From: Pimelobacter simplex
GTDB taxonomy: Bacteria > Actinomycetota > Actinomycetes > Propionibacteriales > Nocardioidaceae
NCBI GenBank assembly: GCA_016803235.1
Contig: JADCLI010000020.1
Span: forward strand, 33,281-97,280
DNA: 64,000 bases
Direction of reading: 5' to 3'
Part shown: in pieces, positions 24,640-32,574 of the stretch
Layout: each line of letters opens with the position of its first letter
Position numbering within the stretch: position 1 is the stretch's first letter
Translations under genes and position numbers: made by a program
Notes under the pieces: generated by a model
What the model saw: only the letters and a program-made list of their open reading frames with translations
Told to the model about the DNA's origin: nothing
The model's database searches: none

Positions 24640-26070
24640 ATGGATCGGCTGTCGGGACTGGATGCGAGCTTCCTCTACCTGGAGACGCCCGCCCAGCTGA
24701 TGCACGTGTGCGCGGTGATGGTGCTCGACCCGGCAACGATGACGACGCCCTACGCGTTCGCCGCGATGCAGCGCGAGATCGAGGTGCGGGTGCGCGACGT
24801 GCCCGGGTTCACCCGCAAGGTGCGCGGCGTCCCGCTCGGCCTCGACCATCCCGTGTGGGTGCGCGACAAGAACTTCGACATCGAGCGCCACGTGCACCGC
24901 CTCGCGCTGCCGACGCCCGGTGGGTACGCCGAGCTGATGGACCTGTGCGCCCACCTCGCGTCGCTGCCGCTCGACCGCTCGCGGCCGCTGTGGGAGATGT
25001 GGGTCATCGAGGGCTATCGGCCCACGGGCCCAGACGGCGAGCTCGCGGACGAGAAGGTCGTCGTGTTCGCCAAGATGCACCACGCGACGGTCGACGGCGT
25101 CTCCGGATCCAACCTGATCTCGCACCTGTGCTCGCTGGAGCCCGACGCGCCGCCCGTGATCGGTGAGAACGCACCGCACCCGCGCGACCCGGGCCGGGGC
25201 GAGCTGCTCGGCCGCGCCGTCATCGGTACGGCGACCCGCCCGGTCACCCTGGTCAAGGTGCTCAAGCCCTCGGCGCAGCTGGTCACCAAGAGCATCGGAC
25301 GCGCCCGGCAGGGCACCGCCATGGCCGCGCCGTTCTCCGCGCCGCGCACCTCCTTCAACGGCACCATCACCTCGCACCGCTCGATCGCGATGGCCGACCT
25401 CGACCTCGAGGAGATCCGCCGGATCAAGAAGGTCACCGGGACGACGGTCAACGACGTCGTGCTCGCCGTGTCCGGCGGGGCGCTGCGGGCCTACCTCGCC
25501 GAGCGCGACGAGCTGCCCGAGACCTCACTGCTGGCCACGGTGCCGGTCAGCGTGCGTGACAGCTCGCGCCGTTCGACAGGCGCCAACAAGGTCTCCGCGC
25601 TGTTCACCAAGCTCGGCACCGACATCGACGACCCCCTGGCGCGGCTGGCGATGCTCGCCGAGCGCAACCAGTACGCCAAGGAGCACCACAACGCGATCAG
25701 TGCCGATGCGCTGCAGGACTGGGCCGAGTTCGCCGCCCCCCGGACCTTCGGTCTCGCCGTGCGTGCCTACGCCAACCTCCGCCTCGCCGAGAAGCACCCG
25801 GTCGTGCACAACCTGGTCATCTCCAACGTGCCGGGCCCGCCGATCCCGCTCTACTTCATGGGGGCGCGGATCGAGGCGCTCTGCCCGCTCGGACCGGTGT
25901 TCCACGGTGCCGGTCTCAATGTCACGGTCATGTCGAACGCGGGACAGATGCACGTCGGCGCGATCGCCTGCCGCGAGTCGATGCCCGACACCGACGCGCT
26001 CGTGCGCCACTTCCCGGCCGAGCTGGCCCGGCTCGGTGCGGCGGTCGACGGGACCCCGTCGCCGGCGTGA
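24640..26070 (+). CDS. WS/DGAT wax ester synthase / diacylglycerol acyltransferase
   Basis: A 476-residue acyltransferase of the bacterial WS/DGAT family. The active-site HHxxxDG is HHATVDG at about 147-153. The N-terminal LSGLDASFLYLETP and C-terminal NLVISNVPGPPIPLYFMGA are typical. It joins acyl-CoA to a fatty alcohol or diacylglycerol to make storage lipid. ATG 24640 gives the normal N-terminus; a GTG at 24625 would add five residues but overlaps the expected transcription start. Its link to the KstR-like box suggests that acyl-CoA from sterols can be stored, which is inference. Confidence 0.88.
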   Translation: MDRLSGLDASFLYLETPAQLMHVCAVMVLDPATMTTPYAFAAMQREIEVRVRDVPGFTRKVRGVPLGLDHPVWVRDKNFDIERHVHRLALPTPGGYAELMDLCAHLASLPLDRSRPLWEMWVIEGYRPTGPDGELADEKVVVFAKMHHATVDGVSGSNLISHLCSLEPDAPPVIGENAPHPRDPGRGELLGRAVIGTATRPVTLVKVLKPSAQLVTKSIGRARQGTAMAAPFSAPRTSFNGTITSHRSIAMADLDLEEIRRIKKVTGTTVNDVVLAVSGGALRAYLAERDELPETSLLATVPVSVRDSSRRSTGANKVSALFTKLGTDIDDPLARLAMLAERNQYAKEHHNAISADALQDWAEFAAPRTFGLAVRAYANLRLAEKHPVVHNLVISNVPGPPIPLYFMGARIEALCPLGPVFHGAGLNVTVMSNAGQMHVGAIACRESMPDTDALVRHFPAELARLGAAVDGTPSPA

Positions 26071-26077
26071 GGTGGTG

Positions 26078-26095
26078 CGGTTTGGTCCCAAACCG
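26078..26095. terminator. Stem-loop between convergent WS/DGAT and hydrolase genes
   Basis: CGGTTTG, a GTCC loop, and CAAACCG form a perfect 7-bp stem just after the WS/DGAT stop. A second weaker stem GCAGAG...CTCTGC lies at 26110-26129. Between converging genes these can terminate both transcripts. Confidence 0.55.
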
Positions 26096-26152
26096 TGTGC
26101 GACACGCCGGCAGAGCATGTGGTCTCTGCCCGATCCCGGTGTCGGCGGGCTC

Positions 26153-27061
26153 TCAGCGCCGGAAGTCCCGACGCCGCGCGTTGACGGTCGCGGCCGCCTC
26201 GACGAAGCGCGGGACGAATCTCTCGGCGCCCAGCACGCAGCCCGCGTGCCCGTCGTCGACCTCGTGCACCGTCGCGCCGGGGATCGCCCGCGCCAGCGCC
26301 AGCTGACGCTGGGTCGGGATCACCCGGTCGCGCATCATCGCGACCACCGCCGTCGGGACGTCGATCCGCGAGAGCCAGGGCCGCGAGTGGTGCTGCCCGA
26401 GGGCGGCCAGCGCCTGCCCGACCGCCCACGGGCTGGTGGAGCGGAACTCGCGCAGCGCCCACTCGTGCAGGTCGGAGACCTCGAGGTCGACCCCGCGCGC
26501 GGCGGCCCGGGCCGCCCGTACCGCCGTACGGGACCGTGACACACCGCGCAACGCGACCATCGTGGAGCCCATGCCGAGGAAGAAGCCGCGCTCGGCGGGC
26601 GTGAGCTGGAAGCGGTCGGTGGTGGCGCCGAGCACCAGGCCCTGCACCAGCGAGGGGTGCTGGCGCCACACCCGCTGCGCGACGATCGAGCCCATCGAGT
26701 AGCCGGCCACGATGACGTCCTCGAGCTCCAGCGCGTCGATCAGCGCGGCGACGTCGTCGGCGCAGTCGACGAGGCTGAACTCCTCGCTCTGGATGCCGCG
26801 CCCGTGCCAGCGCTGGTCGAGCGTCACCACCCGGAAGCGCTGCGACAGCGGCTCGATCGCAGGGAACCAGGTCAGCAGCCCGGTCGTGCCGAGCGCGTGC
26901 AGCAGCACGATCGTCGGCGACGCCGGGTGCGGCCCCGGGGTGTCGGTGACGTACGTCGACCCGCCGCGTCCCGGGAGCTCGACCATCCGTCCCCTCGGGA
27001 TCCGCGTCGGCGGCAGCTCCACCCGGCGGCGCGCGACGTCGATCAGTGAGACGGCTCCCAT
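26153..27061 (-). CDS. Alpha/beta hydrolase
   Basis: A 302-residue alpha/beta-fold hydrolase: oxyanion HALGTTG, nucleophile GYSMGS, a DRVIP loop with the likely acid, and catalytic His in DDGHAG. It resembles the 3-oxoadipate enol-lactonase/esterase group. ATG 27061 lies 7 nt after TAGTCT (27074-27069), indicating leaderless transcription, and homology begins there. It shares one KstR box with the divergent chsE1-chsE2 gene, so a role in steroid catabolism such as thioester or ester hydrolysis is likely but unproven. Confidence 0.75.
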   Translation of the reverse strand: MGAVSLIDVARRRVELPPTRIPRGRMVELPGRGGSTYVTDTPGPHPASPTIVLLHALGTTGLLTWFPAIEPLSQRFRVVTLDQRWHGRGIQSEEFSLVDCADDVAALIDALELEDVIVAGYSMGSIVAQRVWRQHPSLVQGLVLGATTDRFQLTPAERGFFLGMGSTMVALRGVSRSRTAVRAARAAARGVDLEVSDLHEWALREFRSTSPWAVGQALAALGQHHSRPWLSRIDVPTAVVAMMRDRVIPTQRQLALARAIPGATVHEVDDGHAGCVLGAERFVPRFVEAAATVNARRRDFRR

Positions 27062-27068
27062 GCGCGCA

Positions 27069-27088
27069 AGACTAGAACACGTTACAGT
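27069..27088. promoter_or_regulatory. Bidirectional leaderless promoter around one KstR box
   Basis: TAGAACACGTTACA (27073-27086) is a full KstR-consensus match, identical to the box at 12558. On the plus strand TACAGT (27083-27088) ends 6 nt before GTG 27095. On the minus strand TAGTCT (27074-27069) ends 7 nt before ATG 27061. One operator therefore sits between and overlaps both -10 boxes in a 33-bp divergent spacer. Confidence 0.8.
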
Positions 27089-27094
27089 TTCCCT

Positions 27095-29290
27095 GTGGAT
27101 GCAGAGGCGATCAACGCAGTTCGTGCCGTCGTCGGCGAGGTGCTCGAGCGAGACTCCGACGCCCGGGACTGGGCGGCCTGGGCCGGAGCCGGACTGACCT
27201 CGCTGCCGGTGCCCGAGGAGCATGGTGGCGAAGGACTCGGCCTCACCGAGGTCGCCGTCCTGCTCCGCGAGACCGGACGGGCCGGCGTCCAGGTGCCGGT
27301 GTGGGAGACGCTGTGCTGCGGCGCGCTCACCCTCGCCGACCACGGCACCGACGCCCAGCGCAAGGAGCTGCTACCCGGCATCGCCTCCGGCGAGCTGGTC
27401 CTCACGCCGGCGCTGCGTGGCGAGGCGACGTACGCCGACGGCGCGGTCACCGGCCGCAAGCTCGCCGTCACCTTCGCCGAGCGGGCCGCCCGCCTCCTCG
27501 TGACGGCCACCGACGGCGACCGCGAGGTCGTCGTCCTCATCGACCCCGCCGGCCCCGGTGTCACCCTGCTGCCCGCGAGCGCGTCCAGCGCGACCCCGCA
27601 GCACACCGTCGTGCTGGACGGCGCCCCCGCCGAGCCGCTCGCCGACGGTGCCGCCGACGGTGCCGCCGACGGAGCCACCGAGGGCGCTGCCGCCAGGCTG
27701 CGCGACCTCGCCCGTGCGGGCCTCGCCGTCACCGCGGCCGGCGTCCTCGCCGGCGCCCGCGACCTGACCGCCGACTACGTCAAGGGACGTCGGCAGTTCG
27801 GCCGCGCGCTCGCTGAGTTCCAGGCCGTCTCGCTGCAGATGGCCGACGTCTACGTCGCCTCGCGCACCCTCGACCTGGCCGCCGACAACGCCGTGTGGCG
27901 GGTCGCCGAGGGCCTGCCGGCCGACGACGACCTCGCGGTCGCCGGCTACTGGGCGAGCCAGGTCGCGCCGTACGCCTTCCGCACCTGCCACCACCTCCAT
28001 GGCGGCATGGGCGTCGACATCACCTACCCGCTCGTCGCGCTGAGCACCTGGGGTACCGACCTCGCGCACGCCCTCGACACGACGGCCGCCGACGTCCCGG
28101 TCGAGGACCCCGACGCGAAGAACCTCGAGCTCACCGACGACCAGCGTGCACTCAAGGCGCGGCTGCGCGAGTACTTCGGCGGCGTCGCGGCCGAGTTCGA
28201 CGGCATCCACGACCCCGACCCGGTCGAGGGTGCCTGGAACCGGCACGGGCCGACGTACGAGCGGATGATCCGCCGCCTCGGCAGCGACGGCTGGATGGGC
28301 GTCGGCTGGCCCAAGGAGTACGGCGGCCACGGGCTCGGCGAGGTCGAGCAGACGATCTTCGCCAACGAGGCCCAGTACGCCGACGTGCACCTGCCGTCCG
28401 TCACGCTGCAGACCGTCGGCCCGACCCTGATCACGTACGGCACCGAGAAGCAGAAGGACCTCTTCCTGGAGCGGATCCTCAAGGGCGACGTGCACTTCGC
28501 GATCGGCTACAGCGAGCCCGACGCCGGCACCGACCTCGCCTCCCTGCGCACCACCGCCAGGCGCGACGGCGACCACTACGTCGTCAACGGACAGAAGCTG
28601 TGGACCACCGGCGGCCACCAGGCCGACTACCTGTGGCTCGCGGTCCGCACCGACCCGGACGCCCCCAAGCACAAGGGCATCTCGATCCTGATCGTGGACA
28701 CGAAGGACCCCGGCTACAGCTGGACCCCGATCATCACCGCGGACGGCTCGCACCACGTGAACGCGACGTACTTCAACGACGTCCGGGTCCCGGTCGACAT
28801 GCTCGTCGGCGAGGAGAACCAGGGCTGGAAGCTGATCACCACCCAGCTCAACCACGAGCGGGTCATGCTCGGCCCGGCCGGCCGGATCGAGGGCCTGCGT
28901 GACCGTGTCGTGCGCTGGGCCGACGCCGCCGGTGTCCGGGACCGGACCGACGTGCGCGACGTGCTCGGTCGCACGACCGCGGTGTTCCGCATCAACGAGC
29001 TGCTCAACTGGGAGGTCGCGCGCGCCGCGGCCGCCGGGGAGATCAAGGTGGCGGACGCGTCCTCGTCGAAGGTCTTCGCCGCCGACCAGGTCCAGCACCT
29101 GCTCGCCGACCTCATCGCGCTCGTGCACCGCCACGGCGACGCCGGAGGAACGCAGACGAAGGACCTGCTCGACTACCTCGACGCGCAGGCGAAGCGGAAT
29201 CTGGTGCTCACCTTCGGCGGCGGCGTCCAGGAGGTCCAGCGCGAGCTGATCTCGATGTTCGGCCTCGGTCTCCCGCGGGTGCCCCGATGA
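27095..29290 (+). CDS. chsE1-chsE2: Fused ChsE1-ChsE2 acyl-CoA dehydrogenase
   Basis: A 731-residue fusion. Residues 1 to about 340 match FadE28 (ChsE1), the short degenerate subunit (DYVKGRRQFGRALAEFQAVS, HHLHGGMGVDITYP). From about 343 the chain matches FadE29 (ChsE2) almost motif for motif: VHFAIGYSEPDAGTDLASLR, KHKGISILIVDTKDPGYSW, DAQAKRNLVLTFGGGVQEVQ and the final PRVPR. In M. tuberculosis these are two proteins forming an alpha2beta2 dehydrogenase for 3-oxo-4-pregnene-20-carboxyl-CoA. The reaction should be the same here. GTG 27095 is leaderless behind a KstR box. It overlaps the next gene by 4 bp. Confidence 0.85.
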   Translation: MDAEAINAVRAVVGEVLERDSDARDWAAWAGAGLTSLPVPEEHGGEGLGLTEVAVLLRETGRAGVQVPVWETLCCGALTLADHGTDAQRKELLPGIASGELVLTPALRGEATYADGAVTGRKLAVTFAERAARLLVTATDGDREVVVLIDPAGPGVTLLPASASSATPQHTVVLDGAPAEPLADGAADGAADGATEGAAARLRDLARAGLAVTAAGVLAGARDLTADYVKGRRQFGRALAEFQAVSLQMADVYVASRTLDLAADNAVWRVAEGLPADDDLAVAGYWASQVAPYAFRTCHHLHGGMGVDITYPLVALSTWGTDLAHALDTTAADVPVEDPDAKNLELTDDQRALKARLREYFGGVAAEFDGIHDPDPVEGAWNRHGPTYERMIRRLGSDGWMGVGWPKEYGGHGLGEVEQTIFANEAQYADVHLPSVTLQTVGPTLITYGTEKQKDLFLERILKGDVHFAIGYSEPDAGTDLASLRTTARRDGDHYVVNGQKLWTTGGHQADYLWLAVRTDPDAPKHKGISILIVDTKDPGYSWTPIITADGSHHVNATYFNDVRVPVDMLVGEENQGWKLITTQLNHERVMLGPAGRIEGLRDRVVRWADAAGVRDRTDVRDVLGRTTAVFRINELLNWEVARAAAAGEIKVADASSSKVFAADQVQHLLADLIALVHRHGDAGGTQTKDLLDYLDAQAKRNLVLTFGGGVQEVQRELISMFGLGLPRVPR

Positions 29291-29814
29291 GCGCCCACGA
29301 GCAGCAGGCGCTGGTGGACGCCGCCGTCCACGAGAAGGTGATGGCCGAGGCGGAGCGGATCAAGGGCTGGGGCGAGGCCGCCGAAAGGGTCGCCCGCGAC
29401 GAGGTCAACCAGCCGACGATCAACAACTGGCTGGAGGCGATGGGCCTCGACAACCCGCGCTTCACGGCCGGCGAGGCGCCGCCGTCGATGGCCCAGGTGT
29501 GGACCATGTACGGCCTCGGCGGCAAGCCGTCCGAGGACGACCCGCTGCACTCGATGATGCGGGTGCTCACCGATGCCGGCTTCACCGCCGTGCTCGGCAC
29601 CAACTGCGAGCAGTCCTACGACCGCTACCTGCAGGTGGGGGAGCGGGTCCGGGTCACCACCGCGCTGGACTCCGTCGTCGGTCCGAAGGCCACCGGCATG
29701 GGGATCGGCTACTTCGTCACCTCCCGCAACACCTGGTACGTCGGCGAGGAGCGGGTCGCGACCATGCTCTTCCGGGTCCTCAAGTTCATCCCGCACGCCA
29801 AGGCCGACGCGTGA
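29287..29814 (+). CDS. ChsH2 MaoC-like hydratase domain as a separate protein
   Basis: A 175-residue MaoC/hot-dog protein matching the N-terminal half of ChsH2 (Rv3542c): NQPTINNWLEAMGLDNPRF, PPSMAQVWTMYGLGG, and TNCEQSYDRYLQVGERVRV. ChsH2 and ChsH1 together hydrate the C3-side-chain enoyl-CoA to the 17-hydroxy form. In the mycobacterial protein (about 310 residues) this half is fused to a DUF35 half; here the ORF stops and the DUF35 part is its own gene, overlapping by GTGA. Translational coupling should keep the two in equal amounts. Confidence 0.8.
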   Translation: MSAHEQQALVDAAVHEKVMAEAERIKGWGEAAERVARDEVNQPTINNWLEAMGLDNPRFTAGEAPPSMAQVWTMYGLGGKPSEDDPLHSMMRVLTDAGFTAVLGTNCEQSYDRYLQVGERVRVTTALDSVVGPKATGMGIGYFVTSRNTWYVGEERVATMLFRVLKFIPHAKADA

Positions 29815-30200
29815 GCGGCCCGGTGCGCCCGGTCGTCAACCGGGACAACGCCTACTTCTTCGAGGGTACGGCGAGACGCGAGCTGCGCATCCAGAAGTGC
29901 AACGCCTGCGGCGTGCTGCGCCACCCGCCCGGCCCCGCCTGCCCGGACTGCGGCGCCTTCGACCGCGGCTACGTCGTCGCCGCGGGCACCGGCACCGTGT
30001 TCTCCTACGTCGTCCACCACGCGCCGCAGGTGCCCGGCAAGGAGCTGCCGCTGGTGATCGCCCTGCTCGACCTCGACGAGGGCGTGCGGATGGTGGCCGA
30101 GATGACCGGTCCCGTCGAGATCGGCGACCGCGCGAGCGTCGGCTGGAACGTGGTCGACGACGACCTGACCCTCCCGATCTGGACGAAGGTGGACCGATGA
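29811..30200 (+). CDS. DUF35 OB-fold/zinc-ribbon protein (ChsH2 C-terminal half)
   Basis: A 129-residue DUF35 protein from GTG 29811. A zinc ribbon with cysteines 30, 33, 44 and 47 (CNAC, CPDC) is followed by an OB-fold (GTGTVFSYVVHHAPQVPG, LPLVIALLDLDEGVRMV). In ChsH2 this domain binds the aldolase Ltp2 and is needed for its activity. Here it is freed from the MaoC half and lies between it and ChsH1. It overlaps both neighbours by 4 bp. Confidence 0.85.
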   Translation: MSGPVRPVVNRDNAYFFEGTARRELRIQKCNACGVLRHPPGPACPDCGAFDRGYVVAAGTGTVFSYVVHHAPQVPGKELPLVIALLDLDEGVRMVAEMTGPVEIGDRASVGWNVVDDDLTLPIWTKVDR

Positions 30201-30586
30201 GCGCCGCGCTGAACGTGGGGGACCGGCTCCCGGAGTGGAGCCTGCCGATCACCCCGACCCTGGTCGTCTCGACCGCGATCGCGACCCGCGACTTCCAAGA
30301 CGTCCACCACGACCGCGACATCGCCCAGGCGGCCGGATCCAAGGACATCTTCGTCAACATCCTCACCTCGACGGCGTTGTGCGAGCGCTACGTCACCGAC
30401 TGGGCCGGGCCCGACGTGCAGATCCGGGGCATCGCGATCCGGCTCGGCGCACCGGCGTACCCCTACGACACGTTCACCTTCACCGGAGAGGTGACCGAGG
30501 TCGAGGACGGCGTCGCCACGATCAAGGTGGTCGGCGCGGTGTCGCTCGGCGACCACGTCATCGGGACCGTGAAGGTGGCGGCATGA
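30197..30586 (+). CDS. chsH1: ChsH1 MaoC-like enoyl-CoA hydratase subunit
   Basis: A 129-residue hot-dog/MaoC protein with the hydratase motif RDFQDVHHDRDIAQAAGSKD (catalytic Asp and His) and NILTSTALCERYVTDWAGP. Length and order match ChsH1 (Rv3541c). It would pair with the ChsH2 MaoC protein to hydrate 3-oxo-4,17-pregnadiene-20-carboxyl-CoA. Both ends overlap neighbours (ATGA), so the whole unit is tightly coupled. Confidence 0.87.
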   Translation: MSAALNVGDRLPEWSLPITPTLVVSTAIATRDFQDVHHDRDIAQAAGSKDIFVNILTSTALCERYVTDWAGPDVQIRGIAIRLGAPAYPYDTFTFTGEVTEVEDGVATIKVVGAVSLGDHVIGTVKVAA

Positions 30587-31755
30587 CCGAGCGCACCCTG
30601 TCCGGCAGGGCCGCCATCGCGGGCATCGGCGCGACCGAGTTCTCCAAGGCGTCCGGTCGCTCCGAGCTCCAGCTCTCCGTCGAGGCCGTGCGCCACGCCC
30701 TCGCCGACTGCGGCCTCACGCCCGCCGACGTCGACGGCCTGGTCACCTTCACGATGGACACCTCGTCCGAGATCGCCGTGGCCCGCGAGCTCGGCATCCC
30801 CGAGCTGCGCTTCTTCAGCCGGATCAACTACGGCGGCGGCGCGGCCTGCGCCACCGTCCAGCAGGCCGCGATGGCCGTCGCCACCGGGGTCGCCGATGTC
30901 GTCGTCGCCTACCGCGGCTTCAACGAGCGCTCGGGCGACCGCTTCGGGCAGGTGTCGCCGTGGGCAGCCCAGCAGGTCAACACCAATGGCCTCGACAACG
31001 CCTGGACCTACCCGCTGGGCCTGTCCACCCCGGCCGCCACGGTCGCGATGCAGGCCCGCCGCTACATGCACGAGTACGGCGCCACGTCGGCCGACTTCGG
31101 CGCGGTCGCCGTCGCCGACCGGCGCCACGCCGCCACCAACCCGGCCGCGTTCTTCTACGGCAAGCCGATCACCCTCGAGGACCACCAGGCCTCCCGGATG
31201 ATCGCCGACCCGCTGCACCTGCTCGACTGCTGCCAGGAGTCCGACGGCGCCGTGGCGCTCGTCATCGTGTCGGCGGAGCGGGCCAGGGACCTCGCCCAGA
31301 AGCCGGCGTACATCGCCGCCGCCGCCCAGGGCTCGGGCCGCGACCAGTTCGTGATGACCTCCTACTACCGCGAGGACATCGGCATCCCCGAGATCGGCGT
31401 CGTCGGCCGGGAGCTGTGGAAGCAGTCCGGGCTCACCCCCGCCGACATGCCGATGGCCGTGCTCTACGACCACTTCACGCCGTACGTCCTCATGCAGCTC
31501 GAGGAGCTCGGCTTCTGCGGGCGCGGCGAGGCCAAGGACTTCGTCAGGGACGGCGCCATCGAGGTCGGCGGCCGGCTGCCCGTCAACACCCACGGCGGCC
31601 AGCTCGGCGAGGCCTACATCCACGGCATGAACGGCATCGCCGAGGGCGTGCGCCAGGTCCGCGGCACGTCGGTCAACCCGGTCGCCGACGCCCACCACGT
31701 GCTGGTCACCGCCGGCACCGGTGTGCCGACGAGCGGGCTGATCCTGTCGGCCTGA
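30583..31755 (+). CDS. ltp2: Ltp2 thiolase-fold retro-aldolase
   Basis: A 390-residue thiolase-superfamily (SCP-x/lipid-transfer type) protein: AIAGIGATEFSKASGRSE start, INYGGGAACATVQQAAMAV, QESDGAVALVIVSAERARD and the C-terminal NTHGGQLGEAYIHGMNGIAE. Length and position match Ltp2 (Rv3540c), which with the DUF35 partner splits 17-hydroxy-3-oxo-4-pregnene-20-carboxyl-CoA into androstenedione and propionyl-CoA. It is the last gene of the unit. No thiolase (FadA5) follows. Confidence 0.87.
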   Translation: MTERTLSGRAAIAGIGATEFSKASGRSELQLSVEAVRHALADCGLTPADVDGLVTFTMDTSSEIAVARELGIPELRFFSRINYGGGAACATVQQAAMAVATGVADVVVAYRGFNERSGDRFGQVSPWAAQQVNTNGLDNAWTYPLGLSTPAATVAMQARRYMHEYGATSADFGAVAVADRRHAATNPAAFFYGKPITLEDHQASRMIADPLHLLDCCQESDGAVALVIVSAERARDLAQKPAYIAAAAQGSGRDQFVMTSYYREDIGIPEIGVVGRELWKQSGLTPADMPMAVLYDHFTPYVLMQLEELGFCGRGEAKDFVRDGAIEVGGRLPVNTHGGQLGEAYIHGMNGIAEGVRQVRGTSVNPVADAHHVLVTAGTGVPTSGLILSA

Positions 31756-31782
31756 ACCCACCGGTCCGGCGTCACGAGACGC

Positions 31783-32277
31783 CTACTCCTCGACCCACAC
31801 GTTGTCGTGCTCGCGCATGAACGCGTCGTACTCCTCCGGCGTCCACTCCTCGCCCCGCGCGAGCCGGTCGAGCCCCTCGAAGTAGGGCTCGCGCGGCGCG
31901 CCCGGCGCGAAGTGCAGCAGCATCGAGGCCGGGGCGCCCGACTCGTTGCGGAACCCGTGGATCCCGCCGGGCGGGACGTGCAGGAAGTCGCCGGGCCTGG
32001 CCGTGGTCCACGAGGTCCCCGTGTGGATCCGGACCTCGCCCTCGAGGACGTAGAACGACTCGGAGATGCTGCGGTGGAAGTGTGGGCTCGGACCGCTGAC
32101 CGCCTCGGAGAACTCCCAGCGGTAGAGCCCGAACAGCCCGCCGGTGGCCTCGCCGCGCGCCAGGTAGTGCACGCGGTTGCCGTTGGGGTAGACGAGGTCG
32201 GGGCCGTCGCCGGCGGGCCGGACCCAGGCCGAGACCTCGCCGCCGTCGCCGTCGTACAGGGGTGGGGGATACGACAT
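31783..32277 (-). CDS. Cupin-domain protein
   Basis: A 164-residue single-domain cupin. The metal-binding motifs are visible as HFHRSISESFYVLEGE and PGDFLHVPPGGIHGF, giving three His and one Glu. The C-terminal tail is acidic (EEWTPEEYDAFMREHDNVW). Start ATG 32277 has TAGCGT (32290-32285) ending 7 nt upstream, so the mRNA is probably leaderless. It converges on ltp2 with 27 bp between. A metal-bound binding protein or small dioxygenase; the substrate is unknown. Confidence 0.8.
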   Translation of the reverse strand: MSYPPPLYDGDGGEVSAWVRPAGDGPDLVYPNGNRVHYLARGEATGGLFGLYRWEFSEAVSGPSPHFHRSISESFYVLEGEVRIHTGTSWTTARPGDFLHVPPGGIHGFRNESGAPASMLLHFAPGAPREPYFEGLDRLARGEEWTPEEYDAFMREHDNVWVEE

Positions 32278-32355
32278 GCCCGCGACGCTACCGAGGTCCA
32301 GTGACCGGACCCACCACCCGCGGCGTGTCGCGTTGTGCCACCATGGTCCCAAGAG

Positions 32356-32490
32356 CTCGCGTGCTCTGGGGTCGGTGAAAATCCGAACCGGCGGTGAAAG
32401 TCCGCGACCCGATCGCAGCCAGTGATCGGTTGACCAGGTGGAACTCCTGGACCGACGGTCAAAGTCCGGATGGGAAGTGCACGCACGAGT
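32356..32490 (+). promoter_or_regulatory. FMN riboswitch (RFN element)
   Basis: The conserved RFN blocks are present in order: GGGGTCGGTGAAAATCCGAA, CCGGCGGTGAAAGTCCGCGA, a variable hairpin at about 32410-32428, TTGACCAGGTGGAACTCCTG and GACGGTCAAAGTCCGGATGG with GAAGTGCACG. It would bind FMN and reduce expression of the rib genes that start 85 nt downstream. The rest of the 297-bp spacer (32278-32574) shows no gene. Confidence 0.95.
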
Positions 32491-32574
32491 GTCCGACGGA
32501 CGCCCCGCAGGGCGCCCGCCGTACGCCAGGCAAGCCCCGGAGTCCGCGTCCAGGACGACGAGAGGCGGTGGCCG

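Noticed and set aside
27647-27690. GCCGCCGACGGTGCC-type repeat in chsE1-chsE2
   Set aside because: It encodes an Ala/Asp/Gly loop between strands in the first half, is imperfect and short, and does not break the gene.
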